Source: an uncultured Bacillota bacterium
GTDB taxonomy: Bacteria > Bacillota > Dehalobacteriia > UBA7702
NCBI GenBank assembly: GCA_902796855.1
Contig: CADBQN010000053.1
Coordinates: forward strand, 1 to 40,382
Reading direction: 5' to 3'
Length of the DNA: 40,382 nt
In this document: positions 34,103-40,382 of the stretch, piece after piece
How positions within the stretch are numbered: the first letter of the stretch is position 1
Layout: each line of letters begins with the position of its first letter
Notes under the pieces: generated by a model
The model's database searches: none
The model's input: the letters and a program-made list of their open reading frames with translations, nothing else
What the model was told of the DNA's origin: nothing
Translations under genes and position numbers: made by a program

Positions 34103-37100
34103 ATGGAACAGAAAGATTATTACATTGGGCTGGATATTGGTACGAACTCCGTTGGTTGGGCGGTTGTTGATGAGGGTTATCAGCTGTGCCGCTTCAAAAA
34201 GTACGATATGTGGGGGGTTCGGCTGTTCGACAGCGCGGAGACCGCGGCGGAACGGCGCATGAACCGCGTGAATCGCCGCAGGAACAGGAGAAAAAAACAG
34301 CGCATCGATCTTTTGCAGGGATTGTTCGCGGAGGAGATCGCGAAAATTGATCGAACTTTTTTCGTGCGGTTGAACGAAAGCCGACTGCATCCGGAAGACA
34401 AATCCACCGCGTTCCGCCATCCTCTTTTTAATGACCCGAACTACACAGATGTGGATTACTATAAAGAATATCCGACCATCTATCATTTGAGAAAGGAACT
34501 GATGGACAGCGCCGAGCCGCACGATATCCGTTTGGTTTATCTCGCGCTCCATCATATCCTGAAAAACCGAGGGCATTTTTTGATTGAAGGGGGTTTCGAG
34601 GACTCTAAAAAATTTGAACCGACGTTCCGGCAGCTGCTGGAGGTTCTGACCGAAGAATTGGGCCTCAAAATGGATGGCGCGGACGCCGCTTTGGCGGAAT
34701 CGGTTTTGAAAGACCGCGGCATGAAAAAGACGGAAAAAGTAAAAAGGCTGAAAAACGTGTTCACGCTCAACACGACGGATATGGATCAGGAAAGCCAGAA
34801 AAAGCAAAAGGCGCAGATTGACGCTGTTTGTAAATTCCTGGCCGGAAGCAAAGGCGATTTTAAAAAGCTGGTTGCCGATGAAGCCCTCAATGAGCTCAAA
34901 TTAGATACGTTTGCTTTGGGTACTTCCAAAGCGGAAGATATCGGCCTGGAAATCGAAAAATCGGCGCCGCAGTACTGCGTTGTTTTTGAGAGCGTCAAAT
35001 CGGTTTTTGACTGGAAGATCATGACCCAGATCCTCGGCGACGAGAGCACTTTTTCCTCCGCCAAAGTGAAAGAGTATGAAAAACACCACGAAAATTTAAT
35101 CATTCTGCGGGAACTGATCAGAAAATACTGCGATAAAGAAACGTACCGGCATTTCTTCAACAACGTAAACGGCGGTTATTCGCGCTATATCGGCTCCTTG
35201 AAAAAGAATGGGAAGAAATATTATGTAGCGGGATGCACTCAGGAAGAATTTTACAAAGAACTGAAAGGCCTGTTAAAATCGATCGATCAGCGAGTCGACC
35301 CGGAAGATCGCCCGGTCTATCAGCGTGTTTTAGCGGAGACTGAGGACGAGACGTTTCTGCCGCTGCTGAGATCGAAAGCCAACAGCGCGATTCCCCGTCA
35401 GATCCATCAAAAAGAACTGGATGATATTTTGCAAAACGCCTCTGTTTATCTGCCGTTCTTAAACGATGTGGATGAGGACGGCCTCAGTGCCGCGGAAAAG
35501 ATCCGCTCCATCTTTACCTTCCGAATCCCCTATTACGTCGGGCCGCTGAGTCTGCGGCATAAGGACAAGGGCGCTCATGTCTGGATCAAAAGGAAAGAAG
35601 AGGGATATATCTACCCCTGGAATTACGAAAAGAAAATAGATCGGGAAAAATCCAACGAAGAGTTCATCCGGCGTTTGATCAATCAGTGCACCTACTTAAA
35701 GGACGAAAAGGTGCTCCCCAAAAAATCGCTCCTTTATTCCGAGTTTATGGTCTTAAATGAGCTGAATAATCTCAGAATCCGCGGCAAACGGCTTTCCGAG
35801 GAACAAGTGGAGCTCAAACAGCGCATTTACCGCGACTTGTTTATGACGAAAACCCGCGTGACGAAAAAAACACTCCTCAATTACCTTCGTAAAGAAGACA
35901 GCGACCTGACGGAAGAAGACCTCAGTGGTTTTGATAACGATTTTAAGGCCTCGCTGAGCTCCTGCCTCGAATTGAAAAATAAGGTCTTTGGTGACAGGAT
36001 CGAGGAAGACCGTGTCAGGAAAATCGCGGAAGATCTCATTCGCTGGCTCACCATCTACGATGATGACAAAAAAATGATCAAAGAGGTCATCCGGGCGGAA
36101 TATCCCAATGAATTTACAAATGAGCAGTTAGACGTAATCTGCCGTTTGAAATTCAGCGGCTGGGGCAATCTCTCCGAAGCCTTTCTTTGCGGAGTTGAGG
36201 GCGCGGATAAGGACACCGGCGAGGTCTTTACCATCATTGAAGCGCTGCGGAACACCAATCACAATCTGATGGAGCTGCTGAGCGGAAATTATACCTTTAC
36301 GGAAAAGATCCGGGAGCATAACGCCGCTCTTTCCTCCGAAATCAAGGCGAAGGATTATGAATCCCTTGTCCGTGATCTCTATGTATCGCCCGCCTGCAAA
36401 CGGGGGATTTGGCAGACCATCCGCATCACCGAAGAAATCAAAAAGATCATGGGGCATGAGCCCAAAAAGATATTTGTTGAAATGACCCGCGAGCACCGGG
36501 ACAGCGGACGGACGACCTCACGAAAAGACCAGCTTTTGGCTTTATATCAAAAATGTGAGGAGGACGCGCGGGACTGGGTCAAAGAGATTGAGGATCGGGA
36601 AGAACGCGATTTCAGCAGCATCAAGCTCTTTTTGTACTATCTCCAGCAGGGGAAGTGCATGTATTCCGGCGAGGCCATCGACCTCGACGAGCTGATGTCC
36701 AAAAACTCCCGTTGGGATCGGGATCATATTTATCCGCAGTCCAAAATAAAAGACGACAGTTTGGATAATCTCGTTTTGGTTAAAAAGGAGCTCAACGCCG
36801 TAAAGGACAACGGTGAGATTGCCCCGGACATTCAGAAGCGGATGAAGGGTTTTTGGCTCTCCCTGCTCCGTCAGGGCTTCCTGTCCAAGAAAAAGTTCGA
36901 CCGTTTGACGAGGACCGGGCCGTTCACGTCCGAGGAGCTGGCCGGTTTTATCAGTCGTCAGCTGGTGGAAACGAGCCAGATGTCAAAAGCCGTCGCGGAG
37001 CTTTTAAATCAGCTCTATGAGGATTCCCGCGTCGTCTACGTAAAAGCCGGCCTTGTTTCCCAATTCCGCCAAAAAGACCTCGGCGTTTTAAAATCCCGCA

Positions 37101-38215
37101 GCGTCAACGACTACCACCACGCCAAAGACGCGTATTTGAACGTGGTTGTCGGCGATATGTTCGACCGGAAATTCACGTCGGACCCCGCGAGATGGTTCAA
37201 AAAGAACAAAAAGGTGAATTACAGCATCAACCAGGTCTTTCGCCGCGATTATGAAGAGAACGGAAAATTGATCTGGAAGGGGATCGACCGCGGCGAGGAC
37301 GGCAAGCCCCTTTTCCGGGACGGTCTGATCCACGGCGGCACCATCGACCTTGTCCGCGCCATCGCGAAACGGAACACCAATATCCGCTATACCGAATACA
37401 CCTACTGCGAAACGGGCCAGCTTTATAACCTTACGCTTTTGCCGAAGACGGATACCGCCATCACGATCCCGCTGAAAAAAGAGCTCCCCGCCGCCAAATA
37501 CGGCGGTTTCAAGGGCGCCGGGACCTCCTATTTTTCCTTGATTGAATTCGATGACAAAAAAGGGCACCATCACAAACAGATCGTCGGCGTGCCGATCTAT
37601 GTGGCGAATATGCTGGAACATAACGAGAACGCCTTTATCGAGTACCTGGAAACCGTTTGTTCCTTCCGGAACATAACGGTCCTTTGCGAAAAGATCAAAA
37701 AGAACGCGCTGATCTCCGTCAACGGCTATCCCATGCGGATACGGGGGGAAAATGAAATATTAAATATGCTAAAAAATAATTTACAGCTGGTTCTTTCTCA
37801 AGAAGGAGAAGAGACACTGCGTCATATCGAAAAATATTTCAATAAAAAACCCGGTTTTGAGCCGGACAAAGAACATGACGGCATTGACCGCGATGCCATG
37901 GCCGCGCTGTATGACGAAATGACGGAAAAACTCTGTACCGTATATAAAAAGCGACCGACGAATCAAGGAGAATTGCTGAAGAATAACCGCGGGCTTTTCC
38001 TGAACCTTGAAAAGCGGAGCGAGATGGCGAAAGTGCTGAGCGAAACCGCGAAAATGTTCGGCACGACCGCGCAGACAACGGCGGATCTGAGCCTGATCAA
38101 AGGGTCAAAATATGCAGGGAAAATCGTGATAAATAAAAACACTCTGGGCGCGGCCAAACTGATCCTCATCCACCAGTCCGTGACCGGATTGTTTGAGACC
38201 AGGGTCGAGCTTTGA
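34103..38215 (+). CDS. cas9: Type II-A CRISPR RNA-guided endonuclease Cas9
   Basis: A 1370-residue Cas9, close in size to the S. pyogenes enzyme. RuvC-I is YIGLDIGTNSVGWAV with Asp11; the Arg-rich bridge helix is about 52-70 (RMNRVNRRRNRRKKQR). RuvC-II is PKKIFVEMTRE with Glu793; the HNH core is WDRDHIYPQS with Asp874 and His875; RuvC-III is YHHAKDAYLN with His1005 and Asp1009. All catalytic residues are present, so the enzyme should cut both strands. The C-terminal ~250 residues form the PAM-interacting region; the PAM cannot be read from sequence. The ATG follows AAAGGGGG. Only one base separates its stop from the cas1 ATG, so the cas genes form one operon. No in-frame TAG is present. Confidence 0.97.
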   Translation: MEQKDYYIGLDIGTNSVGWAVVDEGYQLCRFKKYDMWGVRLFDSAETAAERRMNRVNRRRNRRKKQRIDLLQGLFAEEIAKIDRTFFVRLNESRLHPEDKSTAFRHPLFNDPNYTDVDYYKEYPTIYHLRKELMDSAEPHDIRLVYLALHHILKNRGHFLIEGGFEDSKKFEPTFRQLLEVLTEELGLKMDGADAALAESVLKDRGMKKTEKVKRLKNVFTLNTTDMDQESQKKQKAQIDAVCKFLAGSKGDFKKLVADEALNELKLDTFALGTSKAEDIGLEIEKSAPQYCVVFESVKSVFDWKIMTQILGDESTFSSAKVKEYEKHHENLIILRELIRKYCDKETYRHFFNNVNGGYSRYIGSLKKNGKKYYVAGCTQEEFYKELKGLLKSIDQRVDPEDRPVYQRVLAETEDETFLPLLRSKANSAIPRQIHQKELDDILQNASVYLPFLNDVDEDGLSAAEKIRSIFTFRIPYYVGPLSLRHKDKGAHVWIKRKEEGYIYPWNYEKKIDREKSNEEFIRRLINQCTYLKDEKVLPKKSLLYSEFMVLNELNNLRIRGKRLSEEQVELKQRIYRDLFMTKTRVTKKTLLNYLRKEDSDLTEEDLSGFDNDFKASLSSCLELKNKVFGDRIEEDRVRKIAEDLIRWLTIYDDDKKMIKEVIRAEYPNEFTNEQLDVICRLKFSGWGNLSEAFLCGVEGADKDTGEVFTIIEALRNTNHNLMELLSGNYTFTEKIREHNAALSSEIKAKDYESLVRDLYVSPACKRGIWQTIRITEEIKKIMGHEPKKIFVEMTREHRDSGRTTSRKDQLLALYQKCEEDARDWVKEIEDREERDFSSIKLFLYYLQQGKCMYSGEAIDLDELMSKNSRWDRDHIYPQSKIKDDSLDNLVLVKKELNAVKDNGEIAPDIQKRMKGFWLSLLRQGFLSKKKFDRLTRTGPFTSEELAGFISRQLVETSQMSKAVAELLNQLYEDSRVVYVKAGLVSQFRQKDLGVLKSRSVNDYHHAKDAYLNVVVGDMFDRKFTSDPARWFKKNKKVNYSINQVFRRDYEENGKLIWKGIDRGEDGKPLFRDGLIHGGTIDLVRAIAKRNTNIRYTEYTYCETGQLYNLTLLPKTDTAITIPLKKELPAAKYGGFKGAGTSYFSLIEFDDKKGHHHKQIVGVPIYVANMLEHNENAFIEYLETVCSFRNITVLCEKIKKNALISVNGYPMRIRGENEILNMLKNNLQLVLSQEGEETLRHIEKYFNKKPGFEPDKEHDGIDRDAMAALYDEMTEKLCTVYKKRPTNQGELLKNNRGLFLNLEKRSEMAKVLSETAKMFGTTAQTTADLSLIKGSKYAGKIVINKNTLGAAKLILIHQSVTGLFETRVEL

Positions 38216-38216
38216 T

Positions 38217-39122
38217 ATGAGCTGGCGAATCGTGGTGATCACCGACTGCGCGAAACTGGATTATAAATTGGATTATCTCGTCGTCCGCAAGGTGGACCAG
38301 GTGACCCGCGTCCATTTGAGCGAGATCCGCCTGCTTTTGGTGGAGTCCACCGCCGTCTCGATGACGTCCCGGCTGCTCTGCGAATTGGTGAAAAAAAAGA
38401 TCAAAGTCATTTTCTGTGACGAAAAGCACGACCCCCTTTCGGAGCTTACGCCCTATTACGGGAGCCACGACGCGAGCGCGAAACTGAAACGACAGATCGG
38501 CTGGAGCGGCGAGACGCGGCAGTGGGTGTGGACGGAGATCGTTCGGGAAAAGATCCGCCGCCAGGCCCTTCACCTGAAAGCGCGGGAATGCGGGGCCGCC
38601 GCCGCGCTGCTCCGCGGCTATCTCCATGAAATCGAGGACGGGGACCGTTCGAACCGGGAAGGCCACGCCGCGAAAGTCTATTTCGGCGCCCTTTTCGGTC
38701 TGGATTTTTCCCGGTCGCAGGAATGCTCTGTCAACGCCGCCCTGAACTACGGCTACAGCCTGCTCTTATCCGCTTTTAACCGGGAGATCGCCGCCAACGG
38801 TTACGTTACCCAGCTCGGTCTGTTCCACGATAATATGTTCAATCCTTTTAATCTTTCCTGCGATCTGATGGAGCCGTTCCGCGTTTTGGTCGATCGGGCC
38901 GTTTACGATATGGAGCTGAAAAAATTTGAGCACGAGGAAAAAATGGAGCTGCTGGCGGTCCTGAACCGGGAAGTCGTTATCGACGGGAAGCGGAACAGCG
39001 TGGCGAACGCCGTAAAAATCTATTGCAGGAGTGTTTTTGACGCCCTGAACGAACAGGATATTTCGCGGCTAAAGTTTTACAGAGATGAGCTATCGATATA
39101 TGCGGATCATGGTGTTTTTTGA
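38217..39122 (+). CDS. cas1: CRISPR-associated integrase Cas1 (type II)
   Basis: A 301-residue Cas1, which with Cas2 inserts new spacers at the leader end. The type II signature [16 protein letters not shown] carries the metal ligand Glu148; the other ligands are His204 in [16 protein letters not shown] and Glu219 in [11 protein letters not shown]. The N-terminal beta domain begins [17 protein letters not shown]. The start is ATG 38217, directly after the cas9 stop, consistent with translational coupling. Its end overlaps cas2 by 38 bases. Confidence 0.96.
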   Translation: MSWRIVVITDCAKLDYKLDYLVVRKVDQVTRVHLSEIRLLLVESTAVSMTSRLLCELVKKKIKVIFCDEKHDPLSELTPYYGSHDASAKLKRQIGWSGETRQWVWTEIVREKIRRQALHLKARECGAAAALLRGYLHEIEDGDRSNREGHAAKVYFGALFGLDFSRSQECSVNAALNYGYSLLLSAFNREIAANGYVTQLGLFHDNMFNPFNLSCDLMEPFRVLVDRAVYDMELKKFEHEEKMELLAVLNREVVIDGKRNSVANAVKIYCRSVFDALNEQDISRLKFYRDELSIYADHGVF

Positions 39123-39405
39123 TCTTCCGACCATCACGCTGGAAGACAAAAGGGAATATCGGAATTTCAGGAAATTCCTCATCAAAAAGGGGTTTTTGAT
39201 GGTGCAGGAGAGCGTTTACAGCAAAATCGCTTTGAACGGCACCGCCGCCAAGGCGATTGTGAAAACAATCAAGGACAATCGGCCCCCGAAGGGGCTGGTG
39301 CAGATGCTGGTCGTAACGGAAAAGCAGTACGCGGGAATGGAATACATTGTCGGGGAAGAAAAGAGCACGATTCTCGATTCCGATGAAAGATTGGTGATTT
39401 TGTGA
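39085..39405 (+). CDS. cas2: CRISPR-associated protein Cas2
   Basis: A 106-residue Cas2 with a ferredoxin-like fold. The conserved N-terminal strand [10 protein letters not shown] carries Asp13, and [25 protein letters not shown] is typical. It bridges two Cas1 dimers in the spacer-integration complex. The start at 39085 gives the MSYRYMR leader common in type II-A Cas2; ATG 39100 is an alternative. It lies inside the end of cas1 and its stop overlaps the csn2 GTG (GTGA). Confidence 0.95.
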   Translation: MSYRYMRIMVFFDLPTITLEDKREYRNFRKFLIKKGFLMVQESVYSKIALNGTAAKAIVKTIKDNRPPKGLVQMLVVTEKQYAGMEYIVGEEKSTILDSDERLVIL

Positions 39406-40073
39406 ACCTGACGTCTCTGCGATATTCCTTTACCTTTGAGCTGAACGGGGGGCAGGCGGCGTCGGCCGTCATTGAGTCCCCCCGCGTGTTGGAAGATATC
39501 ATTACAGATCTTTTCCGTCAAATAGAAAAAACGGAAGAGACCTTTCTCTTCACGGCGGACGAAGAGAAACAGGATCTTTCCAAACGGGCGGTACTGATTT
39601 CTTCTGTTTTTGATTTGAGTTATGACAAAAAAACGGTTCAAAAACGGCTTTTTGCCGATCTGACCCGCGAGATCGAGACCGATGGTATCCTGGAGCGGAT
39701 GACGGAGACCCTCGGAACAATCGTTGCCTATCTGGACGAGCTCCGTCTCCGCTCCGATTGCCGGATCGCCAGCGCGGAGGAAATCACGCTGACGGAGCTT
39801 TTTAAAGCGCTCAACGTTCAGCTGGAGGAGCCGCGGGGATCGTTCGCGGAAAAATTGATGGAATACGCCGAAACGATCCACCGGCTGCTCGGCAAAGATA
39901 TTTTTATCGTTGCCAACTGCGGCGCGTACTTGTCAAAAGAGGATTTATCCCATATAATAAAGTGGACAGGTCATCAGGGTATTTCTCTGTTCTTTATCGA
40001 CGGATACCGTCTGCCCGCCAATGAAAAGATAAAAGAAATCATCATTGATCGGGATTTATGTGAGATACGCTGA
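39402..40073 (+). CDS. csn2: CRISPR adaptation protein Csn2
   Basis: A 223-residue Csn2, the type II-A marker protein that forms tetrameric rings around DNA ends and takes part in spacer acquisition. It starts with GTG at 39402, overlapping the cas2 stop. The family pattern is seen in the N-terminal beta strands ([21 protein letters not shown]), the helical middle with [19 protein letters not shown], and C-terminal [21 protein letters not shown]. The length matches the short Csn2 class. It is the last cas gene before the array. Confidence 0.93.
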   Translation: MNLTSLRYSFTFELNGGQAASAVIESPRVLEDIITDLFRQIEKTEETFLFTADEEKQDLSKRAVLISSVFDLSYDKKTVQKRLFADLTREIETDGILERMTETLGTIVAYLDELRLRSDCRIASAEEITLTELFKALNVQLEEPRGSFAEKLMEYAETIHRLLGKDIFIVANCGAYLSKEDLSHIIKWTGHQGISLFFIDGYRLPANEKIKEIIIDRDLCEIR

Positions 40074-40126
40074 TAAAATACCATATGAATTACAATGTGT
40101 GTAGTGGCATTTACCTTCAAATTGAC
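40074..40126 (+). other. CRISPR leader with anti-repeat-like segment
   Basis: This 53-base AT-rich gap between csn2 and the first repeat is the leader. TACCATATGAATTACA at 40079-40094 is the reverse complement of part of the repeat with one base missing, so a transcript through it could pair with repeat 1. No clear promoter is visible, so pre-crRNA transcription may start further upstream or come from the cas operon. Confidence 0.7.
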
Positions 40127-40382
40127 GTTTGAGAGTAGTGTAATTTCATATGGTAGTCAAACCGGACACGAGCTCGGCCTTAACGGAGATTTGTTTGAGA
40201 GTAGTGTAATTTCATATGGTAGTCAAACTCTTTTTCCATCTTCTGACCCTGCGAGCTGGTTTGAGAGTAGTGTAATTTCATATGGTAGTCAAACGGTGCA
40301 TAAAAGCCATGACACAATTTATCGGTTTGAGAGTAGTGTAATTTCATATGGTAGTCAAACTGACGCAAACGGAGACGGGTCA
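40127..40382 (+). CRISPR. Type II-A CRISPR array, first four repeats, continues past the window
   Basis: Four identical 36-bp repeats lie at 40127-40162, 40193-40228, 40259-40294 and 40325-40360. Each begins GTTTGAGAGTAGTG and ends ATGGTAGTCAAAC. Three full 30-bp spacers (40163-40192, 40229-40258, 40295-40324) and the first 22 bases of a fourth are present. The repeat 5' end GTTTGAGAG resembles other II-A repeats (GTTTTAGAG) and pairs with the tracrRNA, so the array is read on the plus strand and this is the leader end, holding the newest spacers. I found no match to the spacers elsewhere in the window by eye. Confidence 0.97.

Overview
The window reads as chromosomal DNA of an anaerobic, Gram-positive-type bacterium (Bacillota, probably Clostridia). 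Evidence: strong AGGAGG ribosome sites, a cysteine T-box leader, a Mini-III RNase gene in the cysE-cysS-rlmB order typical of Firmicutes, a DegV protein, a WapA-like Sec-secreted Rhs protein, sigma-54 enhancer-binding regulators, pyrrolysine-type methylamine methyltransferases and a type II-A CRISPR-Cas locus. The species cannot be named from the sequence alone.

Layout. (1) 1-6753, minus strand: a 2188-residue Rhs/YD-repeat protein with an AT-rich variable C-terminal tip, followed 17 bases later by the start of a small membrane protein that runs off the window and may be its immunity partner. (2) 7036-11589: promoter and Cys T-box, then cysE-cysS-mrnC-rlmB with overlapping ends, then a degV gene. 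(3) 11831-32187: a 20-kb methylamine/betaine demethylation island. It holds two Pyl-containing mttB genes, one Pyl-containing mtbB, one mtbC corrinoid protein, two mttB-superfamily genes without Pyl, two BCCT transporters, a TauE/SafE-like permease, an APC permease, two PAS/AAA+ sigma-54 activators and a small zinc-ribbon membrane protein. Four canonical -24/-12 promoters start its main transcripts. (4) 32342-33815: a GyrI-like protein and a YwaF-like membrane protein. (5) 33923-40382: tracrRNA (minus strand), cas9-cas1-cas2-csn2 and the first four repeats of a CRISPR array that continues past the edge.

How it fits together. The two activators probably sense a substrate or the redox/methylation state through their N-terminal and PAS domains and open the sigma-54 promoters. 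Transporters bring in methylated amines or betaines; MttB and MtbB move methyl groups to the corrinoid protein MtbC. The amber codons in mttB1, mttB2 and mtbB must be read as pyrrolysine, and no complete gene in the window ends with TAG. The pylTSBCD genes, the corrinoid reactivase (RamA type) and the methylcorrinoid:acceptor methyltransferase are not in the window and must be elsewhere.

Most likely places for new biology: the non-Pyl MttB paralogs of unknown substrate, the shared sigma-54 regulon, the Rhs tip with its possible immunity protein, and the anti-repeat-like element in the CRISPR leader.
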